Made by a program: the position numbers and the translations under genes | In this document: positions 7,130 to 12,181 of the stretch, one piece after another | Numbering within the stretch: the first letter of the stretch is position 1 | Layout: each line of letters opens with the position of its first letter | Assembly (NCBI GenBank): GCA_902495085.1 | Contig: CABUWA010000019.1 | Location: 1-19,328 of the forward strand | Origin: an uncultured Collinsella sp. | GTDB lineage: Bacteria; Actinomycetota; Coriobacteriia; Coriobacteriales; Coriobacteriaceae | Direction: 5' to 3' | Length of the DNA: 19,328 nt | Notes under the pieces: model-generated | Told to the model about the DNA's origin: nothing | The model's database searches: none | Seen by the model: only the letters and a program-made list of their open reading frames with translations

Positions 7130-7169
7130 AATAGCCCGCTAGAACGGATGTTGTTCTAGCGGGCTATTT
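7130..7169. terminator. Bidirectional terminator, perfect 16-bp stem
   Basis: AATAGCCCGCTAGAAC (7130-7145) pairs perfectly with GTTCTAGCGGGCTATT (7153-7168), with a 7-base loop. It lies between two convergent units: the gene ending at 7089 on the plus strand and the HTH gene ending at 7199 on the minus strand. The stem base gives TATTT on the plus strand, and A/T richness on the other side could serve the minus strand. Confidence 0.85.
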
Positions 7170-7198
7170 GCGTTTAGGCGCTGGTGGCTAAATTATGC

Positions 7199-7438
7199 CT
7201 ATGAATCTTTAAGTCCAAAAAGGTTATCGGCTTCATCGTCAGGCATATATTCCAGCACATCGCCCGGTTGGCAGTCGAGTGCCCGGCATATCGCATCAAG
7301 AGTTGAAAAGCGCACGGCAGAAACCTTGCCCGTCTTGATGCGCGACATATTGACCTGGGAGATGCCCACGCGTTCTGCAAGTTCTTTGGACGATATCTTG
7401 CGTTCGGCGAGCATGCGGTCAAGCCGCAGAATAATCAT
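7199..7438 (-). CDS. Small HTH regulator of the Cro/C1 (YozG-like) type
   Basis: 79 residues with one helix-turn-helix domain covering nearly the whole protein: LDRMLAERKISSKELAERVG is helices 1-2, ISQVNMSRIKTGKVSAVRFS contains the recognition helix, and TLDAICRALDCQPGDVLEYM is the closing part typical of the YozG/HTH_26 group. It is a cytoplasmic DNA-binding protein. The start is supported by AGGGGGA just upstream on the minus strand. It is the second gene of a two-gene unit, 9 bases after the DUF2975 gene. That pairing, a small HTH with a DUF2975 membrane protein, is common in Actinobacteria and Firmicutes; the regulated target is not known from sequence. Confidence 0.88.
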   Translation of the reverse strand: MIILRLDRMLAERKISSKELAERVGISQVNMSRIKTGKVSAVRFSTLDAICRALDCQPGDVLEYMPDDEADNLFGLKDS

Positions 7439-7447
7439 GGATTCCCC

Positions 7448-8086
7448 CTAGAGCAACTCGTCATCTTGTTTTTGCAGGATATACCCGTAGCGGAAGATGC
7501 TGGCAATCAGGCAAATAATCAGGCCTGCAAAGAGCATGGAGGGCTCGAATAACTGGCCGACGAACGCATCCGTAAAGCTGCCGCCAAATCCTGAGAGTAT
7601 CGTTCCCGTGATTACGGCACCAAGAAGTCTCACGGCAACGCCGCCGATAAGGAATAAATGTCCTACTCGATGAAGTGTCTGGTTACATTCAAGGTCAAAG
7701 GGCCTGCCTTCCTTTTCAATGTTGAAGAAAAGCCTGCGCACGCTTAGCGCGATGGTAAGCGCGAGGCATGTCATCAAGAGGCTCCCTATGGCAGTGTGAC
7801 CATCGTGTGCGACGAGCATAAGTGGGGTCTGTGCATTGGTACCGACGATAGCAAGGCACGGTCCTTCGCCGGCTTGAAGTTCTACGGATTGGAGACACGG
7901 GCCTTGGGAGAGTCCAGGCAATATGAGTAGAAGGTCAATCGCAATGACTGCGAGGAGTCCCAGAGCGAGCGCGGTGGTAATGCAAATCGTGGCCCATTTG
8001 CAGATGCGAGCGAGCTTCTTCAGTTTGGCTACCGTCTGTTCGCGGCTGATGGTTTCATTCGATATAGATGCGTTTCGATGGATCAT
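7448..8086 (-). CDS. DUF2975 family four-helix membrane protein
   Basis: 212 residues with four hydrophobic segments: the first (WATICITTALALGLLAVIAI onward), a second around GSLLMTCLALTIALSVRRLF, a third around HLFLIGGVAVRLLGAVITGT and a fourth around MLFAGLIICLIASIFRYGYI. The third and fourth and the ending SIFRYGYILQKQDDELL are typical of DUF2975. FFNIEKEGRPF after helix 2 also matches that family (F-x-x-I-x-x-G-x-P-F). The extracellular loop between helices 1 and 2 is unusually long (~45 residues). The start at 8086 is chosen because GGAGGGG precedes it closely; an in-frame ATG at 8125 lacks a ribosome binding site. It is co-transcribed with the downstream HTH gene and likely acts with it as a membrane partner or sensor, which is inference. 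Confidence 0.82.
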   Translation of the reverse strand: MIHRNASISNETISREQTVAKLKKLARICKWATICITTALALGLLAVIAIDLLLILPGLSQGPCLQSVELQAGEGPCLAIVGTNAQTPLMLVAHDGHTAIGSLLMTCLALTIALSVRRLFFNIEKEGRPFDLECNQTLHRVGHLFLIGGVAVRLLGAVITGTILSGFGGSFTDAFVGQLFEPSMLFAGLIICLIASIFRYGYILQKQDDELL

Positions 8087-8119
8087 AACCCCTCCAATCG
8101 GCGTTTTGGACGATACTTG

Positions 8120-8154
8120 TATCATATCAGAATTAACGATAAACGATAAATAAT
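8120..8154 (-). promoter_or_regulatory. Candidate promoter and tandem repeat upstream of the DUF2975/HTH unit
   Basis: Read on the minus strand there is a TATGAT -10-like hexamer and, 17 bases upstream, TTATCG as a weak -35. The spacer and -35 are formed by a tandem repeat, TTTATCG-TTTATCG-TTAAT (plus strand ACGATAAACGATAAA, about 8136-8150). The repeat at the RNA polymerase site could be an autoregulatory operator for the HTH protein. Confidence 0.4.
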
Positions 8155-8178
8155 TACGGATACTGAGTAAGTAATGAT

Positions 8179-8192
8179 TGAAAACGATTAGC
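8179..8192. promoter_or_regulatory. Weak cre-like / LacI-type site
   Basis: TGAAAACGATTAGC resembles the general LacI-family/cre pattern TGWAARCGYTWNCW at 11 of 14 positions. Weak on its own; listed because a better match lies at 8317. Confidence 0.2.
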
Positions 8193-8316
8193 GTGAGCTA
8201 TTGGCTCATTTATGGATGCGGGAGTTTGACGCGCGGGGGATGAGGACAAACGCCAAAACTTCTCGTGATTGCGCAAGCGTTCCATTGCGTCCCCCTAATT
8301 CATCTGGGAAAACAAC

Positions 8317-8330
8317 TGCAAACGATTGCA
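8317..8330. promoter_or_regulatory. LacI-family-like palindrome TGCAA-ACGA-TTGCA
   Basis: TGCAAACGATTGCA has exact 5-bp arms (TGCAA/TTGCA) around ACGA and matches the cre-type consensus TGWAARCGYTWNCW at 12 of 14 positions. It lies ~460 bp upstream of the PTS operon. A LacI-family regulator is the natural candidate; none is encoded in the window. Confidence 0.35.
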
Positions 8331-8334
8331 AGTA

Positions 8335-8366
8335 ACCGGTGAACGGTCGAAAACTACCGTTCACCG
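8335..8366. repeat. Leader repeat copy A with perfect 11-bp dyad
   Basis: CGGTGAACGGT (8337-8347) and ACCGTTCACCG (8356-8366) are exact reverse complements with an 8-base spacer (CGAAAACT). The element recurs imperfectly at 8553 (copy B): both begin ACCGGT(G/A)AACGGTCGAAA and both reach ACCGT two to four bases later. It has no U-tract. It is probably a protein-binding site or a duplicated regulatory module of the PTS promoter region. Confidence 0.55.
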
Positions 8367-8377
8367 ATAATCTCAAA

Positions 8378-8393
8378 ACTGGTTCTAACTGGT
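8378..8393. promoter_or_regulatory. Tandem ACTGGT half-sites
   Basis: ACTGGT (8378-8383), TCTA, ACTGGT (8388-8393). ACTGGT is the half-site seen in the operators of NagR/DasR-like GntR regulators (established consensus close to ACTGGTCTAGACCAGT) and is also present in the dyads at 8669-8689. A further half-site-like GACCAAT lies near 8408. Confidence 0.4.
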
Positions 8394-8516
8394 ATTAAGT
8401 CAAAAAGACCAATTCACATATCTTCACAATGACCTGCAATTTTTCTACACGCTATTTTTAGTCGCCCTGCGTTGTTTAGGGACAGGAAAAGTTCCGATCT
8501 TTTGCCAAAGCATTTC

Positions 8517-8534
8517 GAAACGGTTTCAAAACCG
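8517..8534. repeat. Overlapping dyads GAAACGGTTTC and CGGTTT-CA-AAACCG
   Basis: GAAAC-G-GTTTC (8517-8527) and CGGTTT-CA-AAACCG (8521-8534) are both exact dyads sharing the same bases, within the PTS upstream region. A regulator site is likely, but its family is not assigned. Confidence 0.35.
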
Positions 8535-8550
8535 CAGGTAGAAGTGTTAA

Positions 8551-8587
8551 CGACCGGTAAACGGTCGAAATATCACCGTGAGCGGTG
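8551..8587. repeat. Leader repeat copy B with two dyads
   Basis: Diverged copy of the element at 8335: ACCGGTAAACGGTCGAAA (8553-8570), then ACCGT. It has its own dyads: CGACCG (8551-8556)/CGGTCG (8562-8567) and CACCG (8574-8578)/CGGTG (8583-8587). AAAACGTTTT (8590-8599), itself a palindrome, follows. It lies ~50 bp upstream of the candidate PTS -10 box, a normal place for an activator or repressor site. Confidence 0.5.
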
Positions 8588-8634
8588 CAAAAACGTTTTA
8601 CCGTATGAATCAACGAAAGCGACCTCTTCTGGGG

Positions 8635-8643
8635 TGATATAGT
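8635..8643 (+). promoter_or_regulatory. Candidate extended -10 promoter of the PTS operon
   Basis: TGATATAGT gives TGn followed by TATAGT, an extended -10 box with one mismatch to TATAAT. No good -35 is present at 8615-8620, as is usual for extended -10 promoters and activator-dependent ones. The start would be near 8650, leaving a ~140-base leader before the IIA gene, with the GntR-type dyad (8661-8673) immediately downstream. Confidence 0.45.
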
Positions 8644-8660
8644 GACAACAACACGTCACG

Positions 8661-8689
8661 TGGTTACTACCAGTTTAGAAACCACTGGT
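8661..8689. promoter_or_regulatory. Candidate GntR/UTRA operator of the PTS operon
   Basis: TGGTTACTACCAG (8661-8673) contains the exact dyad TGGT-TACT-ACCA and is found again, base for base, at 12954-12966 before agaS. A second dyad overlaps it: ACCAGT (8669-8674) with ACTGGT (8684-8689). The site lies just downstream of the candidate -10 box, where bound repressor would block elongation or open-complex formation. The likely binder is the GntR/UTRA protein encoded at 12182. Confidence 0.6.
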
Positions 8690-8789
8690 CTTCAAAGAAC
8701 GCTTTCTAAGAAGCTTTAAGGGCGAGCGCCCGCTGGCTTCCGAAAATCATCGGACTCAGATTGTACACACCTTCGGAAGGGAAATTTGA

Positions 8790-9233
8790 ATGGTTGGCTT
8801 TATTCTTACCGGTCATGGACAGTTCGCACCCGGCCTAGCTAGCGCTATCGCTATGGTTGCCGGCGACCAGCCCGCTTTTACCGTCGTTCCTTTTGAGGGC
8901 GACCAGGCTGCTTCCTACGGTGAGGATCTCCGCGCCGCTATTACCGCCATGCGCGAGGAGTGCGATGGCGTGCTCGTCTTTACCGACCTACTTGGCGGCA
9001 CCCCGTTCAACCAGTCAATGATGATTGCCCAGGATGTCGACAACGTCGAGGTTCTGACTGGCACCAACCTTCCCATGGTTATTGAGCTTCTGTTCCTCCG
9101 CGGCAATGCCACGCTCGCCGAGCTTGGCGAGCAGGCCGTGACCGTTGGCCAGACGGGCGTCACCGCCCAGACGGTCGCATCCGTTGCCGGCTCCGAGGAA
9201 GAGGATATCTTCGGCGACGAGGACGGCATCTAA
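8790..9233 (+). CDS. PTS EIIA component, mannose family (GalNAc/amino-sugar type)
   Basis: 147 residues. EIIA(Man)-type protein: accepts phosphate from HPr on a histidine and passes it to EIIB. MVGFILTGHGQFAPGLASAI carries the active His at residue 9 (T-G-H-G). VLVFTDLLGGTPFNQSMMIA is the family's second signature strand/loop, and VLTGTNLPMVIELLFLRGN is the third. The C-terminus is acidic (GSEEEDIFGDEDG). GGAAGGG lies 7 bases before the ATG. First gene of the operon IIA-YajC-IIB-IIC-IID; its stop codon overlaps the ATG of the next small ORF (TAATG). The expected route is GalNAc or galactosamine, judged from the downstream agaS/nagA/lacC genes rather than from IIA itself. Confidence 0.93.
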   Translation: MVGFILTGHGQFAPGLASAIAMVAGDQPAFTVVPFEGDQAASYGEDLRAAITAMREECDGVLVFTDLLGGTPFNQSMMIAQDVDNVEVLTGTNLPMVIELLFLRGNATLAELGEQAVTVGQTGVTAQTVASVAGSEEEDIFGDEDGI

Positions 9234-9319
9234 TGGCCGATTTCGGAGCCAACGTCCTGAGCTCCTCGGTCGCCCTTTTAGGCCTGCTTGTCATCATGGG
9301 CTTGATTTACACCATCTGA
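9233..9319 (+). CDS. 28-residue membrane peptide: N-terminal anchor of a split YajC-like protein
   Basis: The ATG overlaps the IIA stop (TAATG). It encodes 28 residues, MADFGANVLSSSVAL then LGLLVIMGLIYTI, one transmembrane helix, and stops at TGA 9317-9319. The same frame then runs SQIN and straight into the 60-residue YajC-like domain starting at ATG 9332. An intact YajC has exactly this layout: an N-terminal helix, then a basic stretch, then a soluble domain, in 85-110 residues. The two parts plus the TGA codon and four bridging codons total 93 residues. A TGG (Trp) codon in an undisrupted relative is the simplest explanation. Whether the stop is a real nonsense mutation, a sequence error or is read through cannot be decided here. 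Confidence 0.65.
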   Translation: MADFGANVLSSSVALLGLLVIMGLIYTI

Positions 9320-9331
9320 TCGCAAATCAAC

Positions 9332-9514
9332 ATGAAGAAGAAGCAGAAGTACTTCAAGGAGCTGCACACCGAGCTCAAGCCGGGTCAAGAGGTTCTTTTC
9401 GCCGGCGGTATCTACGGAACCGTCAAAGGCATCGAAGGCGAGAAGGTCCAGATCAAAGTCCGATCCGGAGCCGTCGTAGATGTTTCGCGTTACGCGATTC
9501 AGGAGATCAAGTAA
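9332..9514 (+). CDS. YajC-like soluble domain, separated from its anchor by an in-frame TGA
   Basis: 60 residues. After a basic start (MKKKQKYFKELHTEL) it has the YajC signature KPGQEVLFAGGIYGTVKGIE followed by VRSGAVVDVSRYAIQEIK, matching the usual K-x-G-(D/Q)-E-V-x-x-x-G-G-I-(Y/H)-G-x-V and the V-S-R-x-A-I ending. YajC associates with SecDF; YajC-like proteins in mannose-family PTS operons are also known in streptococci (for example the pneumococcal hyaluronan PTS operon), where the role is unclear. There is no Shine-Dalgarno before 9332, and the frame is continuous with the helix at 9233-9319, so this is best read as the second half of one disrupted gene. Without its anchor the domain would be cytosolic, if made at all. 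Confidence 0.75.
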   Translation: MKKKQKYFKELHTELKPGQEVLFAGGIYGTVKGIEGEKVQIKVRSGAVVDVSRYAIQEIK

Positions 9515-9550
9515 CTGTCGTCAGCAAATAACGAAAGGAAGCTGATCAAC

Positions 9551-10033
9551 ATGGCAGAACCCAACATTCTTCTTACCCGCATCGATAACCGACTGGTTCA
9601 TGGTCAGGTTGCCACCCAGTGGAACTCCACCCTGGGCTCCAACCTCATCCTCGTCGCCAACGACGACGTGGCGTCTAACACCATGCGCCAGAACCTCATG
9701 AAGATGGCCGCTCCCGCCGGCGTCGCTACGCGTTTCTTCTCTCTGCAGAAGACCATCGACGTCATTGGCAAGGCGAGCCCGCGCCAGAAGATCTTCATCG
9801 TGGCCGAAACACCGGAAGACGTGCTTACGCTCGTCAAGGGCGGTGTGCCTATAAAGAAGGTAAACATCGGCAACATGCACATGTCGGAAGGAAAGCGCCA
9901 AGTCGCCACCTCCGTCGCAGTTAACGACGAGGATGTCGCTGCGTTTAAAGAGCTGCAGGAATTGGGGGTGGAGTTGGAGATCAGGCGCGTTCCGAGCACG
10001 CCTGTTGAGGACACGAGCAAGCTCTTCTCGTAA
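9551..10033 (+). CDS. PTS EIIB component, mannose family, GalNAc-like
   Basis: 160 residues. Cytosolic EIIB of the mannose/fructose/sorbose family: receives phosphate from IIA and transfers it to the incoming sugar. The active-site motif ILLTRIDNRLVHGQVATQW carries the phospho-His at residue 17 (R-L-V-H-G-Q). VANDDVASNTMRQNLMKMA and VNIGNMHMSEGKRQVA (the N-x-G-x-(I/M)-H loop) complete the family pattern. The opening and the NIGNMHMSEGK loop resemble the AgaV/AgaB (N-acetylgalactosamine) branch. AAAGGAA lies ~10 bases before the ATG. It is followed by a 90-base gap with two dyads before IIC. A very similar EIIB begins at 19291 at the right edge of the window. Confidence 0.93.
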   Translation: MAEPNILLTRIDNRLVHGQVATQWNSTLGSNLILVANDDVASNTMRQNLMKMAAPAGVATRFFSLQKTIDVIGKASPRQKIFIVAETPEDVLTLVKGGVPIKKVNIGNMHMSEGKRQVATSVAVNDEDVAAFKELQELGVELEIRRVPSTPVEDTSKLFS

Positions 10034-10050
10034 TCCTCGTGATCCACGTT

Positions 10051-10100
10051 GTCAGGAGTGAAACCCTGACGTTCTGTACGTGATATCCAAAGTGCGTACA
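10051..10100 (+). repeat. Two dyads in the IIB-IIC gap
   Basis: GTCAGG (10051-10056) pairs with CCTGAC (10065-10070), and TGTACG (10075-10080) pairs with CGTACA (10095-10100). Neither is followed by a U-tract, so they are not ordinary terminators. They may protect or process the polycistronic mRNA or set the ratio of soluble IIB to membrane IIC. Confidence 0.4.
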
Positions 10101-10123
10101 TTCATTTTGAAAGGAGGAGCAAG

Positions 10124-10924
10124 ATGGAATACTCGATCATCCAGATCGCTCTGGTCTTCGTCGTCACGTTCATCGCGGCAATCGACCAGTTTGACTTCCT
10201 CGAGTCTCTCTATCAGCCCATCGTCACCGGCGCCGTCATCGGTCTTATCCTTGGCGACCTCAATACCGGTCTTCTCGTGGGTGGTACTTATCAGCTCATG
10301 ACGATCGGCAACATGCCGATCGGAGGCGCTCAGCCGCCTAACGCCGTCATCGGCGGCATCATGGCAGCCATTCTCGCTATCGCCACGCGCCTCGAGCCCA
10401 ACGCGGCAGTCGGCCTCGCCATTCCGTTCGCTCTGCTTGGCCAGCTTGGCGTTACCCTGGTCTTCACGCTTATGTCCCCGCTTATGTCCACGGCCGATAA
10501 CATGGCTCACAACGCGGACACCAAGGGCATCGAGCGCCTGAACTACTTCGCCATGGCTCTGCTCGGCCTGATCTTCGCTGTCGTCGTCACCCTGTTCTTC
10601 ATCGCTGGCGCTACCATCGGTCAGACCATCGCTTCTGCCATCCCGACTTGGCTGCAGACCGGTCTGTCCGCTGCAGGCGGCATGATGCGCTTCGTCGGCT
10701 TCGCCGTCCTGCTCAAGGTTATGATGAACCGCGATATGTGGGGCTTCTTCCTCATGGGCTTTGGCCTCGCGCTCATCACCGTTGCCAACGATTCTCTGGC
10801 AACCCCTGCTCTGCTCATCCTCGCTCTCATCGGCTTCGGCATCGCTTTCTGGGACTTCCAGCAGCAGACCGAGCTGAAGGGTGCAGCTGTTTCTGACGGA
10901 GGTGACTTCGAAGATGGCATCTAA
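10124..10924 (+). CDS. PTS EIIC component, mannose family (AgaC/AgaW-like)
   Basis: 266 residues, a polytopic membrane protein forming the sugar channel with IID. The family signature is seen at residues ~45-75, with GDLNTGLLVGGTYQLMTIGN followed by MPIGGAQPPNAVIGGI. Further hydrophobic segments include IQIALVFVVTFIAAID at the N-terminus, ALLGQLGVTLVFTLMSPLM, FAMALLGLIFAVVVTLFFIA, AAGGMMRFVGFAVLLKVMM and GFFLMGFGLALITVA. The length is normal. A strong ribosome binding site, AAAGGAGG, precedes it. Its 3' end overlaps the IID start by 11 bases, so translation of the two membrane subunits is coupled. Confidence 0.93.
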   Translation: MEYSIIQIALVFVVTFIAAIDQFDFLESLYQPIVTGAVIGLILGDLNTGLLVGGTYQLMTIGNMPIGGAQPPNAVIGGIMAAILAIATRLEPNAAVGLAIPFALLGQLGVTLVFTLMSPLMSTADNMAHNADTKGIERLNYFAMALLGLIFAVVVTLFFIAGATIGQTIASAIPTWLQTGLSAAGGMMRFVGFAVLLKVMMNRDMWGFFLMGFGLALITVANDSLATPALLILALIGFGIAFWDFQQQTELKGAAVSDGGDFEDGI

Positions 10925-11996
10925 TGAGTATGTGATCCCGGAGCACTACGAGGATCTCACTCCTGCTCCGCAGCTCGACCAGAAGACCCTCAACAAGATG
11001 GCTTGGCGCTCCTGCTTCCTGCAGGCCTCGTTCAACTACGAGCGTATGCAGGCCGCTGGCTGGCTCTACTCCATCATCCCTGGTCTGGAGAAGATCCACA
11101 CCAACAAGAACGACCTCGCGGCTTCCATGAGCCACAACCTGGAGTTCTTCAACACCCACCCGTTCCTCGTCACCTTTGTTATGGGCATCGTGCTTTCGCT
11201 CGAGCAGAACAAGGTTGACATCCCCACGATCCGCGCCGTCCGCGTCGCCGCAATGGGCCCGCTCGGTGGTATCGGTGACGCCCTGTTCTGGCTGACGCTC
11301 GTGCCTATCACGGCCGGCATCACCTCCAACATGGCCATCAACGGCAACGCTGCTGCGCCGATCATCTTCCTGGTGATCTTCAACGCTGTCCAGTTCGCTC
11401 TGCGCTTCTGGCTCATGAACTGGTCCTACAAGCTTGGCACCAGCGCTATTGACGCTCTGACCGCCAACATGCAGGCCTTCACGCGTGCCGCTTCCATCAT
11501 GGGCGTCTTCGTCGTCGGTTGCCTGGTCGTCACCATGGGTGGCACCCAGATCAACCTCCAGATCCCCAACGGCACCACCCGTGGTCTCTCCGCTACTACC
11601 GTGATCGTCTCCGAGAAGGAGGCCGAGAACTTCACCGGTATGGAGGGCATCGATACCGAGACCGCTGAGGCCGGTACCATCGCCATGACCGATAAGGACG
11701 GCAACGCCCTTACCGCTTCCGATGCCGATGGCAACGCTGTCGAGTGCGGCGTCACCGATCTGGGTAACGGCATGGAGTCCGTGACCTACGGCACCGTTAC
11801 CGAGGATCCGGTCAACTTCTCTGTTGCCGACACCCTCAACACCATCGTCCCGAAGCTCGTCCCGCTTATGCTTACGCTGCTGCTTTACTACATGTTCGCT
11901 AAGCACAGCTGGACCCCGACCAAGGGCATTCTCCTGCTCTTTGTCCTTGGCATCCTGGGCGCTGGCCCGCTTGGTCTCTGGCCGAGCATCTGGTAA
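10914..11996 (+). CDS. PTS EIID component, mannose family, with a ~75-residue insert
   Basis: 360 residues. It begins MASNEYVIPEHYEDLTPAPQ at the ATG at 10914 (GGAGG 10 bases before), inside the end of IIC; the upstream in-frame GTG/TTG starts have no better signal. The core is typical: MAWRSCFLQASFNYERMQAA, IPGLEKIHTNKNDLAASMSH, FNTHPFLVTFVMGIVLSLEQ and VAAMGPLGGIGDALFWLTLV match conserved EIID blocks. The C-terminus has the final helices around IVPKLVPLMLTLLLYYMFAK. Family members are usually 265-300 residues; the excess lies at ~222-298, a polar segment with repeated D-x-D-G-N (TDKDGNALTASDADGNAVEC) placed where other EIIDs have a short extracytoplasmic loop. This may be a lineage-specific extracellular loop domain. 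Last gene of the operon. Confidence 0.92.
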   Translation: MASNEYVIPEHYEDLTPAPQLDQKTLNKMAWRSCFLQASFNYERMQAAGWLYSIIPGLEKIHTNKNDLAASMSHNLEFFNTHPFLVTFVMGIVLSLEQNKVDIPTIRAVRVAAMGPLGGIGDALFWLTLVPITAGITSNMAINGNAAAPIIFLVIFNAVQFALRFWLMNWSYKLGTSAIDALTANMQAFTRAASIMGVFVVGCLVVTMGGTQINLQIPNGTTRGLSATTVIVSEKEAENFTGMEGIDTETAEAGTIAMTDKDGNALTASDADGNAVECGVTDLGNGMESVTYGTVTEDPVNFSVADTLNTIVPKLVPLMLTLLLYYMFAKHSWTPTKGILLLFVLGILGAGPLGLWPSIW

Positions 11997-12009
11997 GGCT
12001 CTAGCTTGA

Positions 12010-12038
12010 GGGGTGTGTCCCTACGCGGCTCACACCCC
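12010..12038 (+). repeat. Hairpin after the PTS operon
   Basis: GGGGTGTG (12010-12017) pairs with CACACCCC (12031-12038) with a 13-base loop, directly after the IID stop. There is no U-tract; it is likely an mRNA 3'-end structure ahead of the real terminator at 12063. Confidence 0.5.
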
Positions 12039-12062
12039 GACCCCTTAAGCCATGTGTATGTT

Positions 12063-12104
12063 AAAAGCCGCGTGCTCGAAAGAGCGCGCGGCTTTTGTTT
12101 TCTT
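12063..12104 (+). terminator. Rho-independent terminator of the PTS operon
   Basis: AAAAGCCGCG (12063-12072) pairs with CGCGGCTTTT (12087-12096), with an inner GCTC/GAGC helix closed by a GAAA tetraloop, followed by GTTTTCTT. It separates the PTS operon from the GntR regulator gene. Confidence 0.93.
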
Positions 12105-12181
12105 AATGATTCGGGTGTGGCAGACAGATAATGCATAACACCCTAGGTAGTTAGCCGAATTCGAGCAAAAGGGAGGATAGA

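Noticed and set aside
8160..8789. Riboswitch or CRISPR array in the long PTS upstream region
   Set aside because: The two repeats are 218 bp apart and imperfect, not a regular array, and I see no conserved riboswitch core. Protein-binding dyads explain the pattern better.
9317..9319. TGA in the YajC frame as a selenocysteine codon
   Set aside because: No stable hairpin of the bacterial SECIS type is evident directly after the TGA, and the position sits at the end of a membrane helix, not at a redox motif. A Trp-to-stop change is simpler.
12113..12143. GGGTGT/ACACCC inverted repeat before the GntR gene as its operator
   Set aside because: The arms are 19 bases apart, low in complexity, and unlike the TGGTTACTACCAG dyad; chance is likely.
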